Assembly: GCA_012519085.1 (NCBI GenBank)
Contig: JAAYQX010000013.1
Coordinates: forward strand, 1-34,026
Reading direction: 5' to 3'
From: Clostridiaceae bacterium
GTDB lineage: Bacteria; Bacillota; Clostridia; Saccharofermentanales; DTU023
Length of the DNA: 34,026 nt
This document shows, piece after piece, positions 23,261 through 30,615 of the stretch. The notes beneath the pieces were generated by a model. That model made no database searches. It saw nothing but the letters and a program-made list of their open reading frames with translations, and had not been told where the DNA came from. The translations under genes were made by a program, and so were the position numbers. Numbering within the stretch: position 1 is the first letter of the stretch; the number at the start of each line of letters is the position of its first letter.

Positions 23261-23992
23261 ATGTCTTTGCTTTTGACAACTTTTTTAGGAGATTTCGATA
23301 TCAGGGGACTTTTAATGTCCATACTGGTGTTGAGTCTATCGCTGTCCTTGCATGAATTCTCTCATGCTTGGATGGCCTACAAAATGGGTGACAGTACAGC
23401 GGCTGACCTCGGCCGACTGACGCTAAACCCATTGAAGCATCTGGATCCTATAGGATCGCTGGTATTTCTGCTTACGAGGAGAATCGGCTGGGCCAAGCCG
23501 GTGCCGATCAATCCTGCCCGCTTCAGTCGCAAGCGCAGCATGCGCTTTGGCATCATGATGGTGAGCCTGGCCGGCCCGCTCTCGAATATTCTCTTGGCGC
23601 TTGTCAGCTATCTGTCATTCCTGATTGTGCAAACGATATATCTGCTGGCCCATCAAGGCAGCATGGTTACTTTTAATACCATGAGCTTTGTAGGTGTGAT
23701 CTTGGAATTGCTGTTTTTGATGTTCTGGGCCAATCTGGGGCTGGCGGTCTTTAATTTGCTGCCGGTGCCGCCTCTCGATGGCTACAAAGTGTTTGGCGCA
23801 GTGCTTCCGCCCAACATCTATTATAAGGTCATGCAGTATGAACGCTATATCGGGATGGCGTTTTTAATCTTGGTGTTCTTTGGCAGAGGGATTATTTCCA
23901 AGGTGATGGGATGGATCTTGTATCCTTTGGCCTGGATTATTCAAACGCCTTTGGATGCCCTCTTTAAAGTGATTTGGGAGGCCTTATTCTAA
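23261..23992 (+). CDS. Site-2 (M50) zinc metalloprotease-family membrane protein
   Basis: An intramembrane zinc protease of the minimal S2P type without PDZ domain. HEFSH (zinc-binding HExxH) lies in the first helix region. NLLPVPPLDGYKVF carries the third ligand Asp in the NxxPxPxLDG-like motif. About six hydrophobic segments are visible in 243 residues. Such proteins cleave membrane-bound regulators, but the substrate is not predictable. The ORF track starts at 23258; ATG 23261 is preferred because AAAGGAG then lies 6 bases upstream rather than 3. It lies 36 bases after apbE and 9 before scpA, as part of one transcription unit. Confidence 0.9.
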   Translation: MSLLLTTFLGDFDIRGLLMSILVLSLSLSLHEFSHAWMAYKMGDSTAADLGRLTLNPLKHLDPIGSLVFLLTRRIGWAKPVPINPARFSRKRSMRFGIMMVSLAGPLSNILLALVSYLSFLIVQTIYLLAHQGSMVTFNTMSFVGVILELLFLMFWANLGLAVFNLLPVPPLDGYKVFGAVLPPNIYYKVMQYERYIGMAFLILVFFGRGIISKVMGWILYPLAWIIQTPLDALFKVIWEALF

Positions 23993-24001
23993 CGATCGCT
24001 T

Positions 24002-24805
24002 ATGACGGGATTGACAGCACAGATTGATATTCGCGCCTATGACAGTCCACTCGAGCTGCTATCTGATCTGCTGGAGAAAAACCGGATTGATATCTATGAG
24101 ATTCCGATTGCAGAAATTACCGATCAGTATCTCACTGTTTTAGAGGAGCTTGAAACTTTGAATATGGACCTGGCCAGTGAATTTCTGGTCATGGCGGCTA
24201 CTCTGTTGCAGCTTAAATCATATAGTTTGTTGCCGTCTCAAAAAATTGAACCGGAAGCTGAAGACGATTCGCGAGATGAACTGGTCTTAAAATTATTGCG
24301 CTACCGACAATGCCGTTTGCTGGCGGCAGAGCTCAACCGGCTGCATCAGATTTATGCTGACTCTGTGCTCAGGCTGCCGGAGCCGCCTGCCAGATTGGGC
24401 ATTACGCAAGAATATGTTGAAGACAGTCTGGATTTTGCTAAATTCCAAGCAGCGGTGCTGGCGCTGGAAACCAGAAATCGCAATAAATACCATGATTTGC
24501 GTCAAAATGTACGCTACTTGCTCCGACGGGAAAGGGTATCAATCAAGGACAAAGTCAAAGAGATTCTGAAGCAAGTCTGGCGCAAGAAAAAAATCTGGTT
24601 TCATGAGCTTTATCCTCCTACTTCCTCCAGTAAGATGGAACAGGCCACAGGTTTCCTGGCCATGCTGGAGCTGATGCGGCAAAATAGGATCACAGTAATT
24701 CAAAAGATTCCTTATGGAGCTATGCGGATTGAGAAAGGTCTGCTGTTACAGGAGGAAGATATTGTAAGCGGTGTAGAAATAGTTGATGAAGACTTACTGC
24801 TGTGA
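24002..24805 (+). CDS. scpA: Segregation and condensation protein A
   Basis: ScpA is the kleisin that bridges SMC ATPase heads and binds ScpB in the bacterial condensin. The N-terminal helical domain (YDSPLELLSDLLEKNRIDIYEIPIAEITDQYL) and LVMAATLLQLKSYSLLP are typical. The C-terminal winged helix (about 205-260) has FLAMLELMRQNRITVIQ. The middle is charged and variable, as usual. The 267-residue length is normal. No good ribosome binding site is visible, so it may rely on coupling to the M50 gene that ends 9 bases upstream. Confidence 0.95.
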   Translation: MTGLTAQIDIRAYDSPLELLSDLLEKNRIDIYEIPIAEITDQYLTVLEELETLNMDLASEFLVMAATLLQLKSYSLLPSQKIEPEAEDDSRDELVLKLLRYRQCRLLAAELNRLHQIYADSVLRLPEPPARLGITQEYVEDSLDFAKFQAAVLALETRNRNKYHDLRQNVRYLLRRERVSIKDKVKEILKQVWRKKKIWFHELYPPTSSSKMEQATGFLAMLELMRQNRITVIQKIPYGAMRIEKGLLLQEEDIVSGVEIVDEDLLL

Positions 24806-24881
24806 ACCGGCAGCAAACCGTAACTAAGAGACATTGTATAATACCGATATTGCAATGGATGCAAGGGGAATGTATAAGTAG

Positions 24882-25478
24882 ATGGATACAGATGAACTGA
24901 GATCGGATAGTGATTTGATGGCGGCCGCCGAGGCTGTATTATTTGCTGCCGGGGATCCTATCGCTGTGGATGTTTTGGCCAAAATATTGGAGCTTTCCGT
25001 GGCCGAGACATTTTTGTTGCTGGAGCAACTGCAACGAAAATATCAGCGGGATGTTCAGACGGGCTTGATGTTAAGGATAATCGATAGTAAAGCTTTCCTA
25101 ACAGCCAAGCCGAAGCTGAAAGAAATAGTGTCGCGTCTATATCGGCCGCAAAACAGACCTGCCTTATCTCAAGCCAGTTATGAGACGCTGGCTGCCATAG
25201 CTTATAATCAGCCTTGCACTAGGGCTCAGGTGGAAGAGATCAGAGGTGTTAACAGCGACGGCATCATTAGCAGATTGCTGGAAAGAAATCTGATTCAGGA
25301 AGTGGGTACTTTGGATTTGCCGGGGAAACCTGCGATTTTTACCGTCACGGATCATTTTCTGATTGAATTTGGACTCAAATCGGCTCAGGATCTACCGGCT
25401 GCTGATTTTGTTATGTATAAGACATTGGATGCGCTGGACAAGCAATTCCAGTACCAAAAATATGAGGTGGAGGATTAA
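24882..25478 (+). CDS. scpB: Segregation and condensation protein B
   Basis: ScpB dimerises and binds ScpA within the SMC complex. It has two winged-helix domains. The first includes AAEAVLFAAGDPIAVDVLAKIL. The second contains the hallmark LSQASYETLAAIAYNQPCTRAQVEEIRGVNSDGIISRLLERNLI. The 198 residues are normal. Its stop TAA shares its last A with the ATG of cmk (TAATG), so translation of the two is coupled. The scpB-cmk link is a common Firmicutes arrangement. Confidence 0.96.
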   Translation: MDTDELRSDSDLMAAAEAVLFAAGDPIAVDVLAKILELSVAETFLLLEQLQRKYQRDVQTGLMLRIIDSKAFLTAKPKLKEIVSRLYRPQNRPALSQASYETLAAIAYNQPCTRAQVEEIRGVNSDGIISRLLERNLIQEVGTLDLPGKPAIFTVTDHFLIEFGLKSAQDLPAADFVMYKTLDALDKQFQYQKYEVED

Positions 25479-26233
25479 TGACACGGGCAATTGCGCTTGA
25501 TGGTCTCTCCGGAGCAGGAAAAAGTACAATCGCCAAGGCGCTTGCCAATACTCTCGGCATCAATTATCTCGATACGGGTGCAATGTATCGGGCCTTGGCT
25601 TATGCTGCCAAGCAAGAAAAGATCTCCTTGGACGAAGAAGATCTGGTAGCATCCTGGCTGGATCATAGCGGCCTGGAGCTTGTGCTGGCCCGGACAGGAC
25701 AAAAGACTCTGCTTCATGGTGTGGACGTGAGTACGCAGATACGTTCGCCGGAGATGTCAAGGCTATCATCGGCTATCAGCGCCTTGCCGTCGGTGCGCCA
25801 TTACTGTGTTGAAATGCAAAGGCAGTTGGCGGATCAGCAGATGCCGCTGGTGCTGGATGGCAGAGACATCGGCAGCTATGTTTTGCCTCGAGCGGATTTC
25901 AAGTTTTACCTTGAGGCGACTGCGGCTGAAAGGGCGAGAAGACGCTGGCAGCAGATGCAGGATGGCTCGCAAGGGGCGGCGGCACAAAGTTACGACCAGG
26001 TGCTGGCAGAGATTATTAAGCGTGATCTGAATGACAGCAGCAGAGAGCTGGCTCCGGCAATTGCTGCTCCCGATGCAATTGTTATCGACACAACAGAATT
26101 AAGTGCCGCGGAGGTTCTGCAGCGGATTTTGCAATTGATGCGAGTCAGAGCGGCGGAGAATCCGGCCTTAGGTGATTTTTGGCGGCAGTATTTAGTTTTG
26201 GATCCGGTATGTGGTGCCGAGGATAAAGGGTAG
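25478..26233 (+). CDS. cmk: Cytidylate kinase
   Basis: It phosphorylates CMP and dCMP with ATP. The P-loop is GLSGAGKSTIAKALA, followed by LGINYLDTGAMYRALAY. The CMP site has VLDGRDIGSYVLPRADFKFYLEA, and the lid is AAERARRRWQQMQDG. At 251 residues it is slightly longer than the usual 215-230, with extra residues at the C-terminus (NPALGDFWRQYLVLDPVCGA) of unknown role. It starts within the scpB stop codon and ends 8 bases before plsC. Confidence 0.95.
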   Translation: MTRAIALDGLSGAGKSTIAKALANTLGINYLDTGAMYRALAYAAKQEKISLDEEDLVASWLDHSGLELVLARTGQKTLLHGVDVSTQIRSPEMSRLSSAISALPSVRHYCVEMQRQLADQQMPLVLDGRDIGSYVLPRADFKFYLEATAAERARRRWQQMQDGSQGAAAQSYDQVLAEIIKRDLNDSSRELAPAIAAPDAIVIDTTELSAAEVLQRILQLMRVRAAENPALGDFWRQYLVLDPVCGAEDKG

Positions 26234-26241
26234 ATCGGATT

Positions 26242-26937
26242 ATGCAGCAAGGCAGGGATCAAAATCGCAAAGATAAGAAGCAAGAGATAGTGCGCAGTAG
26301 CCGCATGCGATGGCCACTGGCTTATTTGCTGGGAGTTCCTACTGCTCTTTTATTTAGAGTCCGCTATGAAGGACTGGAAAATATCCCGCCGGAACCGTTT
26401 TTTGTGATTGCCAATCACCGCAGTTTATTGGACCTGATCGCCTTACAGTTTAAAATGCCGCGCTGGGTGCACTGGATCGCCAAGCAGTCCTTATTTTCGA
26501 TTCCCGTGATCGGTTGGTTTGTGCGCAAATTAGGCGCAATACATCTGACCAGGGATCGCAGAGATTCCCGAGCGGTCAGAACTGTTTTGCAATTGGCCAA
26601 AGAGGGTTGCTCCATCGGCATCTTCCCCCAAGGCACGAGGGTAAAAGAAGCGGATCTGAACAAAGTGCTGCCCAGTGGCAATGCTGCCAATCTGATAAGC
26701 CATTCCGGCCTTACAGTCCTGCCGGTAGCCTTTGCCAGGGAATGGAAATTGTTCAGAAAACAGCGGATTATTTTTGGCAAACCCTTCAAAATCGATCGGC
26801 CAACCGACAAATCTCGACAAAAAGAGGAGTTTTCTCGGATCATGATGGATATAATGCGTAAAATATTTGCTCTGGCTGATTTGGAGTGGCAGCCTGAAAG
26901 AGAGAGTAAATACGGAACAGAGGGGCAACTGGATTGA
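26242..26937 (+). CDS. plsC: 1-acyl-sn-glycerol-3-phosphate acyltransferase
   Basis: It makes phosphatidic acid by acylating lysophosphatidate at the membrane. The HX4D catalytic motif is NHRSLLD. The substrate motif is FPQGTR, where most family members have FPEGTR. VLPVAFAR is the fourth block. It has 231 residues with a hydrophobic segment near 17-33. The stop TGA overlaps the ATG of ispH (TGATG). The Glu-to-Gln change in motif III is a minor variant; reduced or altered acyl-acceptor binding is possible but not shown. Confidence 0.93.
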   Translation: MQQGRDQNRKDKKQEIVRSSRMRWPLAYLLGVPTALLFRVRYEGLENIPPEPFFVIANHRSLLDLIALQFKMPRWVHWIAKQSLFSIPVIGWFVRKLGAIHLTRDRRDSRAVRTVLQLAKEGCSIGIFPQGTRVKEADLNKVLPSGNAANLISHSGLTVLPVAFAREWKLFRKQRIIFGKPFKIDRPTDKSRQKEEFSRIMMDIMRKIFALADLEWQPERESKYGTEGQLD

Positions 26938-29705
26938 TGCGGATAGAACTGGCTAAATATGCAGGTTTTTGTCCCGGGGTACGTCGGGCTGTCGAGACCG
27001 CCTATCGCAATTGTCATGATGAAAACAGCACCTGGATGTTGGGTGAAATAGTCCACAATAAGCATGTCGTTCAGGAGCTGCTGAACAAAGGCCTTAAATT
27101 GGCCCGGACATTAGACGAGATACCGGATAATGCACGGGTCATTATCAGAGCTCACGGTGTCGCTCCGGAGATCATTGAAAGATTACAAGCCAAGCATTGC
27201 GAAATAATTGATCAGACCTGTCCCTTCGTTACAAAAGTGCAAAAACTGGCGGCAGAGGCGGCGCAAAGCGGCGCAGGGCTGATTATAACAGGCAATCCCG
27301 ATCATCCGGAAGTGAGAGGTTTGGTGGGTCATTATGGTGCTGACCCGATTATAATTAACAATACAACTGAGGCCGAAACAGCTGATTTTGGGGGTGGCGA
27401 CTGGATGCTGGTGTCACAGACAACCTTTTCTGCTGCCCAGTTTGAGCAAATTTCTAAAATATTAAATAAGAAAATTGCAAAATTACGTATATTTGATACA
27501 ATATGTGTTACGGCTGAACAAAGGCAGGCGGAAGCGGCAGAACTGGCTGCCGGATCCGATCTGATACTTGTTCTGGGTAGTTCAACCAGTTCCAATACCA
27601 TGAAATTGGTAGAGGTTTGTACTAGCCGTAATTCCAATGTGCACCTGATAGAAGATCCCGAACAGATTGCAGATTTGTTCGGACGGAATATTCCGGTACA
27701 CAAAAATATTAATATTGGTATAACTGCCGGGGCGTCCACGCCTCAAGGCATGATCAGGGAGGTTATCCAGAAGATGAAAGAACAGGAAGGTCTCGTAGCT
27801 CAGGAAGAGAAGGAGACAGCTCTTACGCATCAGCCAGAAAAAGAGCAAGCGTCGTTGGTAGAAACAGCAGAAGAGTTTGTTGCAGCTGAACCTGAGGTGC
27901 AGGCAAAAACGGAAGATTTGCCGGAAGCAACTGTTGAAGAAGAAGTTGCGGAGCCTGAGGAGACAGCTGAACCGGTGACAGAAGATGCCGAGGCAGCTGA
28001 AGTGCCTACCGAAGCTACAGAAACAGCAAATGAAGCACTAACAGCCGAAACCGAGGCGGAAACTGCAGAGGTGCCGGAAGATGCAGCAACGGCAGAACCT
28101 GAGGCGGCAGAAGCTACAGAACCCGCAGAAGAAGCGGCAACAACCGAAGCTGAGGCAGAAGTTGCAGAACCTGCAGAAGAAGTTGCAGAAGAAGCAGCAA
28201 CGGTCGCAGCGGAGGAGGAAACCGCAGAATCCTCAGGCGAGGAGCCAACGACAGAAGCCGAGACAGAAGCTACAGAGTCCGCAGAAACGGATGCAGTGGC
28301 TGAAAAGGCAGAGGCAGAGCAAGAAGACCATGCTGAGGTCAGCTTTTCAGATTTTATAGACAGTATTCCTCAGTTGAAGCGCGGCAGTATCGTAACGGGT
28401 ATTGTAGTACGCAAGGACGACAACTATGTCTATGTCGATGTTAAAGATAAATCTGAAGGCAGGATACCCCTGAAAGAATTTGAAAACGATCCGGAGTATG
28501 ATTTAGAGGCAGCTGTCAAGAATCATGCCGAGATGGAAGTCTATGTGCGCCATATTCGCAATACAGATATGGGCAAAGAGATTACACTTTCCAAAGCCAG
28601 GGTAGATTTTTCCAAGCACAAGGCTCAAATCGAAAAAGCATTTAAGGAGAAAACACCGGTTCAGGTAAAAGTAGTCAATGTCGTTAAAGACGGTGTTATC
28701 TGTGCCTATGGCAGTGTGGATATTTATGTCCATCGCACTCAGCTGGAACTCCATATGGTCGATGATCTTGAGCCATATCGTGGCGAATCCTTTGAAATCC
28801 TGGTCACGCAATTTGATGCCAACCGCAAGCGCCCCAAAGTCGCCGGGTCCAGACGTTCTCTGTTGCAACGCGAACGTCGCAAAATGGCGGAAGATTTCTG
28901 GAATAATATCAGCATTGATAAGTTTTACACAGGCACAGTCAGGAATCTCACCGATTTCGGTGCTTTCGTAGATGTCGGCGGTGTGGACGGACTGGTTCAC
29001 ATCAGCGAGCTGTCCTGGAATCGTATTAAGCATCCGAGCGAAGTCGTCAATGTAGGTGATAAGATCGAAGTTTTCGTCAAGGACTTTGACCGCGCTGCCA
29101 AGAAAATATCCCTTGGCTATCGCCTGCCCGAGAATGATCCTTATAGAAATATCGAGGAGAAATTCCCGGTTGGTTCTATCGTCCGCGGTATTGTAGTGCG
29201 TATGTTCCAGTTTGGCGCTTTCGTCGAGATTGCTCCGGGCGTAGATGCACTATGCCATATTTCACAAATTTCTGATTATAGATTGAATCGTCCTAATGAT
29301 GTTTTGGCCATCGGCATGGAGATTGATGCCAGGGTGCTGGAAGTCTCCAATGAAAGCAGACGCATCAGCATCAGTATCCGCGAAGTTGAGCCCATAAATC
29401 CGTCTGAAGAACTCCGGGCTGAGATTGAGGCTAAGCAGCAGCGTCGCCGCGAACAGCGTGAAAGTAAGCAGCCGAAGCGCGAAAGACGCGAGCGCCGCAG
29501 CAAACGTGAGCCCAGAGAAGAGGCGATGCCAACCAGCTATGTTGACAGTCATACTCCGACCTCAATGGCTGAACTTGCCAATATTTCTGCCGTTACAGAT
29601 GGGGGCGCCGAATTATTGGATAGGCTGATGGGCGATAAAGCAAAACCACTGAAGAGAAAGTTACAGAAGAAGTTGAAGAAGAGAAAGTCACAGAAGAAGT
29701 TGTAG
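26937..29705 (+). CDS. ispH: IspH (HMBPP reductase) fused to ribosomal protein S1, C-terminal tail out of frame
   Basis: Residues 1-285 are 4-hydroxy-3-methylbut-2-enyl diphosphate reductase, the last step of the MEP isoprenoid pathway. The Fe-S cysteines lie in GFCPGVRRA, DQTCPFV and DTICVTAEQRQ, with active-site HPEVRG and GSSTSSNTMKL. A 180-residue Ala/Glu/Thr linker (about 286-468) leads to four S1 RNA-binding domains (about 482-555, 568-640, 658-730, 742-817; the third has GFGAFV-type TDFGAFVDVGGVDGLVHISEL). A basic Arg/Lys region follows. Such IspH-S1 fusions are known in Clostridia. The ORF track starts at TTG 26934; the ATG at 26937 overlaps the plsC stop. The last 17 residues (PLKRKLQKKLKKRKSQK...) look out of frame: the -1 frame there encodes a 69-codon acidic tail. 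Confidence 0.93.
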   Translation: MRIELAKYAGFCPGVRRAVETAYRNCHDENSTWMLGEIVHNKHVVQELLNKGLKLARTLDEIPDNARVIIRAHGVAPEIIERLQAKHCEIIDQTCPFVTKVQKLAAEAAQSGAGLIITGNPDHPEVRGLVGHYGADPIIINNTTEAETADFGGGDWMLVSQTTFSAAQFEQISKILNKKIAKLRIFDTICVTAEQRQAEAAELAAGSDLILVLGSSTSSNTMKLVEVCTSRNSNVHLIEDPEQIADLFGRNIPVHKNINIGITAGASTPQGMIREVIQKMKEQEGLVAQEEKETALTHQPEKEQASLVETAEEFVAAEPEVQAKTEDLPEATVEEEVAEPEETAEPVTEDAEAAEVPTEATETANEALTAETEAETAEVPEDAATAEPEAAEATEPAEEAATTEAEAEVAEPAEEVAEEAATVAAEEETAESSGEEPTTEAETEATESAETDAVAEKAEAEQEDHAEVSFSDFIDSIPQLKRGSIVTGIVVRKDDNYVYVDVKDKSEGRIPLKEFENDPEYDLEAAVKNHAEMEVYVRHIRNTDMGKEITLSKARVDFSKHKAQIEKAFKEKTPVQVKVVNVVKDGVICAYGSVDIYVHRTQLELHMVDDLEPYRGESFEILVTQFDANRKRPKVAGSRRSLLQRERRKMAEDFWNNISIDKFYTGTVRNLTDFGAFVDVGGVDGLVHISELSWNRIKHPSEVVNVGDKIEVFVKDFDRAAKKISLGYRLPENDPYRNIEEKFPVGSIVRGIVVRMFQFGAFVEIAPGVDALCHISQISDYRLNRPNDVLAIGMEIDARVLEVSNESRRISISIREVEPINPSEELRAEIEAKQQRRREQRESKQPKRERRERRSKREPREEAMPTSYVDSHTPTSMAELANISAVTDGGAELLDRLMGDKAKPLKRKLQKKLKKRKSQKKL

Positions 29706-29854
29706 AGAATATCAAAGAAGAAGTCGAAGAAGAAGTCGTAGAGGATGCCAAAGAAGAACATCCTGATGATACGGAAGTAGTGGCTGAAGAAGCTGAACCG
29801 GATGCAGAGACGGCAGAAGCCTGCTGTGAAACAGAGGTGCCTGCGGAAGAGTAG
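29648..29854 (+). pseudogene. Out-of-frame acidic C-terminal tail of IspH-S1
   Basis: Read from ACT at 29648 to TAG at 29852-29854, this frame gives TEEKVTEEVEEEKVTEEVVE and continues acidic for 68 residues, ending in ETEVPAEE. The composition matches the acidic linker of the same protein. The annotated frame instead gives an implausible run of Lys. One extra A in the AAAA run at 29642-29645 would join the two frames (GCA AAA ACC ACT GAA GAG). So this is the true C-terminus cut off by a single-base deletion, by a sequencing error, or reached by frameshifting. Confidence 0.75.
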
Positions 29855-30274
29855 CACTGCAGCTGTTTCCTGAATCCTAAAAGAATAACTAAAATAAACC
29901 AAGAGATTATCTAAAAAAGCCGGAGCTATAAGAAAGTAATTACATATTTGCAAGATGGCATAATTGGAAACTATGCCATTTTGCTTTTTTGCCGTTCAAT
30001 TGTCTGCGTGTTCTCACGGCTATTATGCTGTAATACAAATGATACCGTACGGAACGGAAAAATTATCATTGTCAGAAAGATTTTCAGTACTGTCAAATCA
30101 TGTTCGCAACTTTGGACTCCTATGTGGAATGCAAGTGTGGATAAATTAGGTTAAAGACAAGTGATTTGGTATACTTTAATTGAGACCTGAATTGTCCTTT
30201 TATTTTTATTACTAGAGACATTTCAGATCCTTTTTATAATTAACGGAACTATTTTCATTCTAAGGGAGGTGGCT
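29855..30274. other. Intergenic region between ispH-S1 and the surface-protein genes
   Basis: Apart from the terminator at 29951-29990 I see no gene. The small ORFs here have no ribosome binding site or recognisable content. TATACT at 30170-30175 is a possible -10 box for the next gene but lacks a convincing -35. Confidence 0.6.
29951..29990 (+). terminator. Terminator of the scp-ispH/S1 operon
   Basis: CAAGATGGCATA (29951-29962) pairs with TATGCCATTTTG (29972-29983) with one G-U wobble, around a 9-base loop. CTTTTTT follows. It lies about 97 bases after the reconstructed stop at 29854. Confidence 0.88.
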
Positions 30275-30385
30275 ATGTTTAAGAAATCCCGGCATCTTCT
30301 GTTTTTGTTTCTCTGTATTATCTTAGTTTTTAGTGTTAACACGAAAGTCTATGCAGAAGAGACCATCACAGAAGAAGGAGACTAG
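30275..30385 (+). pseudogene. Detached signal-peptide 5' end of the first surface protein
   Basis: GGGAGG precedes an ATG at 30275 by 5 bases. The frame gives a signal peptide (MFKKSRHLLFLFLCIILVFS, then cleavage after KVYA) and EETITEEGD, then TAG at 30383-30385. It is nearly identical to the start of the paralog at 33744, where the frame stays open. The downstream stalk continues in the -1 frame with no stop. One extra A (GAAGAAAGGAG instead of GAAGAAGGAG) would restore a single 2.5 kb gene, 30275-32760. Confidence 0.8.
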
Positions 30386-30615
30386 TAGAGACAACAGTAG
30401 AGTCATCAACTGTTGATGGAACGGCAGCAGAAGAACCGACTACAGAAGAAGCTACTGTAGAAGACGAGAACGAAGAAACGAAACCTGAAGAAGAGCCGGA
30501 AGCAGTTGGTGATGAAGTGCTAGTAGAGATAACAGTAGAGTCATCAACTGTTGAAGAAACGACAGCAGAAGAACCGACTACAGAAGAAGCTACTGTAGCA
30601 GACGACAACGAAGAA
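30382..30615 (+). repeat. Tandem duplication within the acidic stalk, 138 bp period
   Basis: CTAGTAGAGAC/TAACAGTAGAGTCATCAACTG begins at 30382 and again at 30520, and the similarity runs for about 96 bases (to 30477 and 30615). The 138-base period equals 46 codons, so copy-number change preserves frame. The first copy begins right at the frameshift. Confidence 0.85.

Noticed and set aside
29636-29650. Programmed -1 frameshift site in ispH-S1
   Set aside because: The sequence GCA AAA CCA offers no canonical X XXY YYZ heptamer: the A-site codon would not re-pair. An indel or read error explains it more simply.
29948-30154. Small plus-strand ORFs after the ispH-S1 terminator
   Set aside because: They begin inside the terminator stem, lack ribosome binding sites and have no recognisable motif.
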